A stretch of DNA of 11,974 nucleotides from CAZQSS01 sp964596405 (GTDB taxonomy: Bacteria > Patescibacteriota > Patescibacteriia > Magasanikbacterales > UBA10003), in contig CAZQSS010000026.1 of the NCBI GenBank assembly GCA_964596405.1, positions 1 through 11,974 of the forward strand, written 5' to 3'. Made by a program: the position numbers and the translations under genes. The notes under the pieces are model-generated. The model worked only from the letters and a program-made list of their open reading frames with translations, searched no databases and had not been told where the DNA came from. This document shows positions 6,421 through 11,974 of the stretch, piece after piece (positions within the stretch are counted from its first letter, which is position 1; the number at the start of each line of letters is the position of its first letter).

Positions 6421-6520
6421 NNNNNNNNNNNNNNNNNNNNNNNNNNNNNNNNNNNNNNNNNNNNNNNNNNNNNNNNNNNNNNNNNNNNNNNNNNNNNNNN
6501 NNNNNNNNNNNNNNNNNNNN
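6421..6520. other. Scaffold gap of 100 N
   Basis: Exactly 100 N, the conventional placeholder for a gap of unknown size. It hides the 3' end and stop of the MFS gene and the upstream region of tyrS. Reading frames drawn across it are meaningless. Confidence 0.99.
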
Positions 6521-7725
6521 CATTTTTCACAAAATGGAGTTTTGCCACGACGACGGCAATAACTGTGATGAATTATAAATATGACAAAGACCAAACCGGC
6601 GATGGCGGCTAAAATACCGCTGACGATAAATGGAAAATTATACCCCACATTATCCCACAGGTAACCAAACATCGCGCTCGCAACAAATAATGCCAAACCG
6701 TTCAATCCGTAATAAATCCCCAAAGCCGTGCCGCGCACATCCGGATGCGCCATATCCGAGATAAAAGCGCGGGTGACGCCGTCGGTTAGAGCCAGGCTGG
6801 CGCCATAGAGCGCGAATAAAACCCAAACCATCTGTTGATTGGTAACCGTGAAACTGACGGCCATCAAAGCAAATAAAAAATAACCCAAAAGCAGAGCCAG
6901 TTTGCGGCCGTGGTGATCGGTCCAGCGGCCAATCGGAAAAAATAAAAAAGCCGGCACTAAACTATAAACCAAATATAGAAGAGTGTTTGATGAACCGACA
7001 ATACCTAAACTGGACGCCTTCAAAAGAAAAAAAGCGTAAGAAGCATTGGCTAATCCAAAAATCGTCGTCACAATGTAAAAAAGTTTACAGTGATGATCCA
7101 ACTTGCTCCAGTCAAATTTACGGCGCGGCGCGGCCGGCTCATCTGTCGCTTTCACCGCTTTTTCTTTAACAAACAAAACCAAAAGTAAACAGGCCAGGGC
7201 GCCCGGGAAAAATGAAATCCAAAAAATCGGCCGATAATTGCCCGGAAATTTTAATAAAATGTAAAAAACTATCAGCGTGCCGATTGCTCCGCCCAAGGTA
7301 TCCATAGTGCGGTTGAAACCAAACGCCCGACCGCGGTAACGCTCCACCTGGCCCTCAGCAATCAACGCGTCGCGCGGGCTCTCGCGCAAACCCTTGCCGG
7401 CCCGGTCTAAAACCCGCAAAATCACCGCGTGCCAGCCGGCGGTGGCGATGGCGAAAAAAGGTTTGGTTAAAGTAGCCAACACGTAACCGGCTATCACATT
7501 ATCTTTGCGGCGGCCGCGACGGTCGGAAACATAACCGGACAGCCCCATAAAAAAATAACTGGCGGCGCCGGCCAAGCCTTCAACCAAGCCAATCTGCCCC
7601 TTGGTCAAACCCAAAACCGCCACCATAAAAAATGGCAGGACGGGAAAAATCATTTCTGACGAAACATCGTTCAAAAAACTGATACAACCGAAAGCAATGT
7701 CATTGCGGCTCAACTTAATTGGCAT
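6521..7725 (-). CDS. Major facilitator superfamily transporter (3' end lost in gap)
   Basis: 401 residues are visible before the gap. The pattern is that of a 12-helix MFS permease in the inner membrane. The first helix pair ends in the signature loop GYVSDRRGRRKD (about 64-75). LRVLDRAGKGLRESPRDALIAEG marks the region of helix 4 and the following loop. A charged central loop (about 190-215, KEKAVKATDEPAAPRRK) separates the halves, and GRWTDHHGRK repeats the loop motif in the second half. This subgroup (FLNDVSSEMIFPVLP start) is widespread, but the substrate cannot be predicted. The polar end HHSYCRRRGKTPFCEK suggests that few residues are missing. The ATG at 7725 lies inside the target-site copy of a MITE-like element, which therefore supplies the whole 5' leader; no normal Shine-Dalgarno site is present (only ACGGGG next to the ATG). 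Confidence 0.9.
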
Positions 7726-7726
7726 A

Positions 7727-7851
7727 CCCCGTTAGAAGTCTATCTTAAAAAAATTAACTATTTTCTTAAATAAACTATTTTTATTGTTATCCCCGATTTG
7801 CCTTGAGGCAAAAAATTTTTATAAATTTTTTGCACAAGACTTCTAACGGGG
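7727..7851. mobile_element. MITE-like element, 125 bp, with 15-bp terminal inverted repeats
   Basis: CCCCGTTAGAAGTCT (7727-7741) is the exact reverse complement of AGACTTCTAACGGGG (7837-7851). Both ends are flanked by the direct repeat CATA (7723-7726 and 7852-7855), which looks like a 4-bp target duplication. The inside is A+T-rich with no ORF and contains two overlapping hairpins: TTTGCC-TTGA-GGCAAA (7797-7812) and GCAAAAAATTT-TTAT-AAATTTTTTGC (7808-7833). No transposase lies in the window, so it would be a non-autonomous element. It sits between valS and the MFS gene. A bidirectional terminator or attenuator is an alternative reading, but the distant matched ends and flanking duplication favour transposition. 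Confidence 0.75.
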
Positions 7852-7869
7852 CATACTTTAATGAAAATT

Positions 7870-7897
7870 CTAAATCCTAAATCCGAAACTCGAAACA
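7870..7897. repeat. Heptanucleotide array between valS and the mobile element
   Basis: Four 7-bp units in register: CTAAATC, CTAAATC, CGAAACT, CGAAACA. It lies 12 bp beyond the valS stop. It shares CTAAATCCGAAA with the argS array, on the opposite strand. Confidence 0.8.
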
Positions 7898-7909
7898 ATA
7901 TTTTACTAT

Positions 7910-10684
7910 CTAATTTCCAGCTTGTTCTTTTAATTTTCTGATTTTTTCTTCCGCTTCTTGTTTCTTTTGTTTTTCTTTTTCCACAATTTCTTTGGGGGCA
8001 TTTTTAACAAATTCTTGGTTGGATAATTTCTTTTCCAATCCGAATAAATATTTTTTAACTTCTTCCAATTCTTTGGTAATTCTGGCTTTTTCTTTTTCCA
8101 AATCCACGGCGCCGGATAAATCAACATAAACTTCCACGCCGCTGCCCACAAAAGCCGTCACCCAACTCTTTTCTTTTTGAATTTTTTCTTTAATTTCTAA
8201 ATTATCAATGTTGGTCCAAAGGCGTTTAATCAATTCGGCGTTTTCCGACAATAACTTGGTATGTTTGCCGGCGCCGATAAAAACATTTATTTTTTTAGCC
8301 GGTTCAATTTTGCTGTCAGCGCGGGCCGTTCTGATGCCCACAATCAAATCTTTAATCAAACCGAAAGATTTCTCCACGGAGTTTACCCCGACCGAAGCGT
8401 CGGGGCTCGGAATGACAGACGCAGGCCAATCTGCCACCATTAAAATCTCCTTTTCACCATACATTTCTCGCCAAACCGCTTCGGTCACAAACGGCATAAA
8501 CGGATGCCAAAGTTTCAAGATGTTGTTTAAAAGATAATTCAAAATTTCTGACTTGTTACCTTCAACTTTGGCAATCTCCAAATACCAATCAGCTAAATCA
8601 TTCCAAGTAAACTCGCGCAGTTTTTCGCCGGCTGACGAAAAATTAAAATTCTCGATATTGTCCGTCACTTCTTTAACGACATTTTCCAATCTTGTCATAA
8701 TCCACTTATCAGCCAAAGTTTTCGGCGTGGGCATCTTGATCTGTGATCTGTGCGAATCTGTGTCACCAATCTGTGTTAATATGTAGCGTGAAATATTCCA
8801 CAACTTGTTGGTAAAATTACGAAAGCCGGCGATTTTTTCTTCCGAAAGCGCCATGTCATTGCCCGGCGTGTTGCCCAGCAAAAGCGCCAAACGCACCGCG
8901 TCCGTACCGTATTTTTTCACCATATCCAACGGGTCAATCACGTTGCCCAAACTCTTACTCATCTTTCTCCCCTGCTCATCGCGCACCAAGCCGTGCAGAT
9001 AAACCGTTTCAAAAGGAACTTCGCCCAGCGTATACGTTGTCATTAAAATCATTCTCGCTACCCAGAAAAACAAAATATCATAACCTGTCTCCAGCACCGA
9101 TGTCGGATGATAAGTTTCTAAATCAGAGGCTTGCCCTCCGCAGCCTTGGCGAAGGAGTGGCCAACCCAGGGTAGAAAATGTCCACAGCCCGGAACTGAAC
9201 CATGTATCCAAAGTGTCCGTGTCTTGTTCCCAATTTTCAACATCCTTCGGCGGTTCAACTCCAACGTAAACATCGCTTGTTCTTTGTTCTTTGCTCTTTG
9301 TTCTTTTTCTATACCACACCGGAATTTGATGACCATACCAAATTTGGCGGCTAATGCACCAATCGTTTAAATTATCAATCCAGTGAAAATAAGTTTTTTT
9401 AAATCTTTCCGGAATGATTTTGATCTGCCCGCCCTTCACGGCCTTCTGCATCAGCTCTTTAAGTGTCGTCTTTTGTCCTGCCTTAACACCTTTTATCTTT
9501 GAACTTTGAACTTTGAACTTTGAACTTACACTAATAAACCACTGCTGTGACGGCAGGGGTTCAATCGGCGTATCACAACGATAACAAACCGAAAGATTGT
9601 TGATTGATTCTTCTTCTTTTTCCATCAAACCCGCCCGGCGCAAAGCCTCCACCACTTTTTCCCGCGCGGACAAAACCGGCAAGCCTGCATACTGGACAGC
9701 CTCTTTGGTCATTTTGCCGTCTTCACCAATCACTTTGATTACCGGCAAATCATTTTCCTGAGCCATTTTGTAATCAACCAAACTATGCGCCGGCGTCACG
9801 CCCAGGGCGCCTGTCCCGAACTTCATATCCACTTCTTTGCTCCCGATAATTTTAATTTTCAAATCCGGCCCCGCCTTCGCTGAAGCTTCGGTGGGCAAGC
9901 CGCCCGCGAAATTTTTAATTTCAAAAGTTTTGCCGATATATTTTTTATATCGTTTGTCTTTAGGGTTGACGGCCACGGCTGTATCACCCAGTTTAGTCTC
10001 CGGCCGGGTAGTGGCAATGGCAAACGGAAAATCTTGGGAATATCTAAAAGTATACATCTTGGCTTTTTGTTCTTTGTGTTCCACCTCATCATCGGCCAAA
10101 GTGGACTGACAACGCGGGCACCAATTAACAATCCGGTAACCGCGGTAAATCAATCCATCGTCATACATTTTTTTAAACACCGCGCGGACAGCTAAAGCGC
10201 GTGGCTCATCCAAAGTAAAAGCCTCGCGGCTCCAATCCAGCGACGCGCCCATTTTTTTACACTGATTGACAATCGTATCGTGCGACTCTTGGGCAAACTT
10301 CCGCACCCGCGCCAAAAACTTTTCCCGTCCCAACTCTTCTTTCGGATTTTTCAGCCCCTCTTTCATTAAAATCTTTTCTACTTTGGTTTGGGTGGCAATG
10401 CCGGCGTGGTCGGTGCCCGGTAACCACAAGGTTTTATCCCCTTTCATGCGGTGATAACGGACCATCACATCTTGGATAGCCAACATCACCGCGTGTCCCA
10501 AATGCAAGGTGCCGGTAACATTGGGCGGCGGCAGGACAATGGAAAAAGGCCTGCCTGCCGGTAGGCAGGGCTTGGCGTTTTTGGCCAATTTCAAATTATC
10601 GGGATTAAACAACCCCGACTCTTCCCATTTCTGGTAAATTTTATCCTCGTAATCAGCCGGATTATACGCTTTAGGAAGTTCCAT
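7910..10684 (-). CDS. valS: Valyl-tRNA synthetase with multiple in-frame mini-repeat insertions
   Basis: A complete class I synthetase of 924 residues. PPPNVTGTLHLGH carries HIGH (61-64), LPGTDHAGIATQ follows (88-99), and GRKMSKSLGN carries KMSKS (574-578). Cys189/Cys192 and Cys367/Cys370 are two CxxC pairs that could bind zinc. The CP1 editing domain (about 200-380) contains TTRPET and GTGALGVTPAHSLVDYK, keeping the conserved Asp304 although the usual PAHD reads PAHS. DWCISRQ and the anticodon-binding helices follow, ending in the C-terminal coiled coil (about 858-922) typical of ValRS. At least seven extra peptides encoded by dispersed repeats interrupt it: PCLPAGR (39-45), GLPTEASAKAG (262-272), SSKFKVQSSK (387-396), RTKSKEQRT (461-469), LLRQGCGGQAS (510-520), a segment at about 638-649, and PSPDASVGV (759-767). 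They fall between conserved blocks, and all motifs are intact, so the enzyme is probably functional. No Shine-Dalgarno site precedes the ATG. Confidence 0.97.
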   Translation of the reverse strand: MELPKAYNPADYEDKIYQKWEESGLFNPDNLKLAKNAKPCLPAGRPFSIVLPPPNVTGTLHLGHAVMLAIQDVMVRYHRMKGDKTLWLPGTDHAGIATQTKVEKILMKEGLKNPKEELGREKFLARVRKFAQESHDTIVNQCKKMGASLDWSREAFTLDEPRALAVRAVFKKMYDDGLIYRGYRIVNWCPRCQSTLADDEVEHKEQKAKMYTFRYSQDFPFAIATTRPETKLGDTAVAVNPKDKRYKKYIGKTFEIKNFAGGLPTEASAKAGPDLKIKIIGSKEVDMKFGTGALGVTPAHSLVDYKMAQENDLPVIKVIGEDGKMTKEAVQYAGLPVLSAREKVVEALRRAGLMEKEEESINNLSVCYRCDTPIEPLPSQQWFISVSSKFKVQSSKIKGVKAGQKTTLKELMQKAVKGGQIKIIPERFKKTYFHWIDNLNDWCISRQIWYGHQIPVWYRKRTKSKEQRTSDVYVGVEPPKDVENWEQDTDTLDTWFSSGLWTFSTLGWPLLRQGCGGQASDLETYHPTSVLETGYDILFFWVARMILMTTYTLGEVPFETVYLHGLVRDEQGRKMSKSLGNVIDPLDMVKKYGTDAVRLALLLGNTPGNDMALSEEKIAGFRNFTNKLWNISRYILTQIGDTDSHRSQIKMPTPKTLADKWIMTRLENVVKEVTDNIENFNFSSAGEKLREFTWNDLADWYLEIAKVEGNKSEILNYLLNNILKLWHPFMPFVTEAVWREMYGEKEILMVADWPASVIPSPDASVGVNSVEKSFGLIKDLIVGIRTARADSKIEPAKKINVFIGAGKHTKLLSENAELIKRLWTNIDNLEIKEKIQKEKSWVTAFVGSGVEVYVDLSGAVDLEKEKARITKELEEVKKYLFGLEKKLSNQEFVKNAPKEIVEKEKQKKQEAEEKIRKLKEQAGN
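8386..8405. repeat. Palindromic mini-repeat in valS (CCCCGAC hairpin)
   Basis: CCCCGAC (8386-8392) pairs perfectly with GTCGGGG (8399-8405) around the loop CGAAGC; CTCGGAATGAC follows. It encodes PSPDASVGV in the anticodon-binding half of ValS, where the family normally has a short acidic loop. I recall similar hairpins as dispersed repeats in Parcubacteria-like genomes. Confidence 0.7.
8739..8775. repeat. ATCTGTG heptamer cluster in valS
   Basis: Four copies of ATCTGTG: 8739-8745 and 8746-8752 in tandem, then 8756-8762 and 8769-8775 after short spacers. It encodes an extra polar segment (about residues 638-649) between the helix NISRYIL and the block TLADKWIMTRL of ValS. Confidence 0.75.
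9127..9157 (-). repeat. Dispersed mini-repeat in valS, sense orientation
   Basis: Its reverse complement matches the plus-strand sequence 9872-9902 at 24 of 31 positions, including CCTTCGC at one end and GGGCAAGCC at the other. It encodes LLRQGCGGQAS, inserted after the conserved FSTLGWP block and before the YHPTSVLETGYD block. Confidence 0.85.
9280..9307. repeat. TTCTTTG heptamer array in valS
   Basis: Four 7-bp units in register: TTCTTTG, TTCTTTG, CTCTTTG, TTCTTTT. It encodes the Lys-rich peptide around residues 460-469 (RTKSKEQRT) after the conserved IPVWY block. Confidence 0.8.
9497..9524. repeat. CTTTGAA heptamer array in valS
   Basis: Four perfect head-to-tail copies of CTTTGAA. It encodes KFKVQSSKIK after the conserved SQQWFISV block, adding about ten residues in frame. 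Confidence 0.9.
9872..9902 (+). repeat. Dispersed mini-repeat in valS, antisense orientation
   Basis: The second copy of the element at 9127-9157, inverted relative to it (24 of 31 identical), with GAAGCTTC at its centre. On the valS strand it encodes GLPTEASAKAG inside the CP1 editing domain, so one element is readable in both orientations. Confidence 0.85.
10550..10569. repeat. Palindromic mini-repeat in valS (CLPAGR)
   Basis: The 20-mer CCTGCCTGCCGGTAGGCAGG is a palindrome apart from one G-T pair. It inserts PCLPAGR between NAK and the conserved PFSIVLPPPNVTG, fifteen residues before the HIGH motif. Confidence 0.8.
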
Positions 10685-10688
10685 AATT

Positions 10689-10719
10689 ACGGATAACTGA
10701 TAACACGGATTTACGGATA
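10689..10719. repeat. ACGGATA repeats in the valS leader
   Basis: ACGGATA (10689-10695), ACTGATA (10696-10702) and ACGGATA (10713-10719) fill the 40-bp gap between valS and the GxxExxY gene. The reverse complement resembles the 11207-11237 array, so the GxxExxY gene is bracketed by inverted copies. Confidence 0.7.
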
Positions 10720-10724
10720 AACAG

Positions 10725-11120
10725 TTATTTTTTTATTAAATCTGGATTTAAAATTCTTTTTATAACACAAGACTTCAAACTGAAATTAACGAGCAGGGCT
10801 AGCTCCTTATTGCTACTGACCAAATAACGCAGACACTGGTGATAATCATCTCGAGCAAAACTAGGAACACCTTTTATCTCTAATATCACCCTATCTTCTA
10901 CAACAAAATCAATGCGATTTCTTCCTCCCCTTTCTCCGACAAAACTTTTTGGCAACACTTTTTCTCTTTCATATTTCAAACCAGCTTGTTTCAAACTTTT
11001 TTCTATGCAATCGCCATATTGTTTTTCATTCCTATGCTGCCCCAACTCATTATGAACCCCGTATAAAATTCCTCTGATTTTATAAGTCAAATCTTCATGT
11101 AATAATTCTATTTTTTGCAT
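10725..11120 (-). CDS. GxxExxY family protein (PD-(D/E)xK nuclease-like)
   Basis: Encodes 131 residues, the usual size for the family. The N-terminal part LTYKIRGILYGVHNELG and GQHRNEKQYGDCIEKSL is a slightly altered GxxExxY signature: Gly27, Glu32 and Tyr35 are present, but the spacing before Glu is longer than usual. The nuclease-like core is RIDFVVEDRVILEIKG with Asp71, Glu81 and Lys83, i.e. the D-(x9)-E-x-K arrangement of the PD-(D/E)xK fold. DDYHQCLRYL, a helix with conserved Gln, and LALLVNF complete the fold. The biological role of the family is not established. It lies 40 bp upstream of valS on the same strand and is flanked by inverted ATCCGTA-type repeats, hinting at a mobile cassette. 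Confidence 0.85.
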   Translation of the reverse strand: MQKIELLHEDLTYKIRGILYGVHNELGQHRNEKQYGDCIEKSLKQAGLKYEREKVLPKSFVGERGGRNRIDFVVEDRVILEIKGVPSFARDDYHQCLRYLVSSNKELALLVNFSLKSCVIKRILNPDLIKK

Positions 11121-11206
11121 AAATAATTAATAATCTGCATATTCGGACTATTTGTATCTATACGGGTATTTTACAGAAGATTACTTAAAAAATCAATAAC
11201 CATCTC

Positions 11207-11237
11207 ATCCGTATATCCGGATTATCCGTAATCCGTA
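11207..11237. repeat. ATCCGTA heptamer cluster upstream of the membrane-protein gene
   Basis: ATCCGTA occurs at 11207-11213, 11224-11230 and 11231-11237, with the variant TATCCGG at 11214-11220. It ends four bases before a TTGACA box. The 197-bp region 11121-11317 otherwise holds only the divergent upstream sequences of the two flanking genes. Confidence 0.75.
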
Positions 11238-11241
11238 ACTC

Positions 11242-11273
11242 TTGACAAAAAAGGCATTTTATACCAAGATACT
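11242..11273 (+). promoter_or_regulatory. Probable sigma-70-like promoter of the membrane-protein gene
   Basis: A perfect TTGACA (11242-11247) is followed by GATACT (11268-11273), a four-of-six -10 match at an over-long spacing of 20 bp. No better -10 lies at 16-18 bp. The -35 is convincing; the -10 is not. Confidence 0.45.
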
Positions 11274-11304
11274 CTCTAGTACATTTTCAACACATCCAAA
11301 CTCT

Positions 11305-11312
11305 TAAGGAGG
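11305..11312 (+). promoter_or_regulatory. Strong Shine-Dalgarno site of the membrane-protein gene
   Basis: TAAGGAGG ends five bases before the ATG at 11318. It is the strongest ribosome binding site in the window and fixes the start. Confidence 0.9.
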
Positions 11313-11317
11313 ATGCG

Positions 11318-11938
11318 ATGAAACCGGAACAACGTCATGCCCTGATGTTCCGCTGGTCGTTATTCTTAACCGCCGTAGTGATTATCGCCTGGTTCATTTA
11401 CTGGCGCGCCGCCGGCAGTATCCCGACCATCAAGGATCTCTCCATCGTTACCCATTTGGGAGACGCCTTCAACCTCGGCCACTTGGTCATCAATCTGCCT
11501 TGGGCTATTCCCCGCTGGGTATTGGATGCGCCGTTCGTGTTTGCCTGGACCATTATCGTTATCTCCTGCCTGACTCACCCGCGCATCACCGGGGTCAACG
11601 AAGGCCGCTACCACTGGCTGGCCGGTCTCATCATCGGCCTGATCATTGGCGCGCCCTGTGCCTTGATGGAGGAAATGAGTTTGGGCTTGGGCTTTGCCTT
11701 GGCCTACGCTATCGGCACCGGGCTGGTCTTCATCTTCCCCCACAGCCTGGGATTTTGCATCGGTTTTGGTCTGAGTTTTGGCGCCGCCATTGGCCTGGGT
11801 TTTGGTCTGGTGGGGCTGGCCGTGACCGGTGCCGGCCTGCTGATCGGCCCGCCCATCCGCGTCGCCGGCATCTACATGTTCTCACCCGCCCCCTGGGTTG
11901 CCATCGGTCGCTGGTTAATGGCTAGAGATAAAGAATGA
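11318..11938 (+). CDS. Multi-pass membrane protein with a glycine-rich C-terminal half, function unknown
   Basis: Encodes 206 residues. I do not recognise the family. Hydrophobic segments suggest about six membrane spans: roughly 11-30 (WSLFLTAVVIIAWFIYW), 70-87 (APFVFAWTIIVISCL), 99-115 (HWLAGLIIGLIIGAPC) and two or three in 121-180. The 121-180 stretch is rich in small residues with repeated Gly-Leu-Gly-Phe patterns (LGLGFAL, IGFGLSFGAAIGLGFGLVGL), suggesting tight helix packing. There is no catalytic motif and no cleavable signal peptide. The short C-terminus is basic and polar. Its codons are clearly richer in G and C at third positions than the rest of the window, and it is the only plus-strand gene. 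It has its own -35 box, a near-consensus ribosome binding site and an intrinsic terminator, forming a self-contained unit that could have been acquired or could be highly expressed. Confidence 0.8.
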   Translation: MKPEQRHALMFRWSLFLTAVVIIAWFIYWRAAGSIPTIKDLSIVTHLGDAFNLGHLVINLPWAIPRWVLDAPFVFAWTIIVISCLTHPRITGVNEGRYHWLAGLIIGLIIGAPCALMEEMSLGLGFALAYAIGTGLVFIFPHSLGFCIGFGLSFGAAIGLGFGLVGLAVTGAGLLIGPPIRVAGIYMFSPAPWVAIGRWLMARDKE

Positions 11939-11942
11939 ACTC

Positions 11943-11974
11943 AAAATCCGCTCAAAACTGAGCGGATTTTTATT
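11943..11974 (+). terminator. Intrinsic terminator of the membrane-protein gene
   Basis: AAAATCCGCTC (11943-11953) pairs perfectly with GAGCGGATTTT (11960-11970) around the loop AAAACT. The T-rich end of the stem and the following TATT form the release tract. It begins four bases after the TGA stop. Confidence 0.93.

Noticed and set aside
6394..6612. Plus-strand ORF and extended tyrS frame through the N gap
   Set aside because: They exist only because N codons contain no stop; tyrS has a good start at 6413.
7797..7833. Simple rho-independent terminator between valS and the MFS gene
   Set aside because: The hairpins and T/A runs are inside a unit with perfect 15-bp ends and flanking CATA duplication, which the terminator model leaves unexplained; a secondary terminator role remains possible.
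8739..9524. CRISPR array in the valS repeats
   Set aside because: The units are 7 bp, lie in coding sequence and have no 25-40 bp repeat/spacer pattern or cas genes.
11366..11743. Minus-strand ORF opposite the membrane-protein gene
   Set aside because: It is an open frame expected from the high G+C content of the real gene; it lacks a ribosome binding site and its peptide is low-complexity Gly/Asp/Gln-rich.

Overview
The window looks like a scaffold from an uncultivated bacterium of the Candidate Phyla Radiation (Patescibacteria, Parcubacteria-like). This is an inference from four things: short, tightly packed minus-strand genes; dispersed mini-repeats inserted inside aminoacyl-tRNA synthetase genes (peptides such as CLPAGR, RQGCGGQAS and KFKVQSSK, which I recall as common in such genomes); few Shine-Dalgarno sites; and a 100-N scaffold gap. 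TGA ends several genes, so the standard bacterial code fits better than a UGA=Gly code.

Layout, in the direction of minus-strand transcription (high to low coordinates). A small GxxExxY-type PD-(D/E)xK protein (10725-11120) is followed by valS (7910-10684), a 125-bp MITE-like element, an MFS transporter (from 7725 into the N gap at 6421-6520), tyrS (5238-6413), a RhuM-Fic gene (4234-5235) and argS (2444-4177). Then come a bactofilin (1952-2368), a divergent diacylglycerol-kinase-fold protein overlapping its end (1033-1980), tRNA-Val(UAC), a LAGLIDADG homing endonuclease ORF and tRNA-Leu(GAG). The only plus-strand gene is a G+C-rich multi-pass membrane protein at the right end (11318-11938), with its own promoter, strong ribosome binding site and terminator.

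The core is ordinary housekeeping: three tRNA synthetases, two tRNAs, a cytoskeletal scaffold and a transporter. Superimposed on it is a dense layer of small insertions. (1) A RhuM-Fic gene lies between tyrS and argS, bracketed by a 75-bp direct repeat that is a copy of the tyrS/argS junction. The Fic gene therefore begins with argS-like start codons, and a vestige of the tyrS 3' end precedes argS. (2) A 125-bp element with 15-bp terminal inverted repeats and a CATA duplication lies exactly at the MFS start codon. (3) valS carries at least seven in-frame mini-repeat insertions and argS at least two. Many are tandem arrays of 7-bp units, and two are copies of one element in opposite orientations. 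(4) A homing endonuclease gene, apparently read from a leaderless promoter, borrows its stop codon from the tRNA-Leu D-arm.

No CRISPR array, complete insertion sequence, integrase or phage structural gene is visible.
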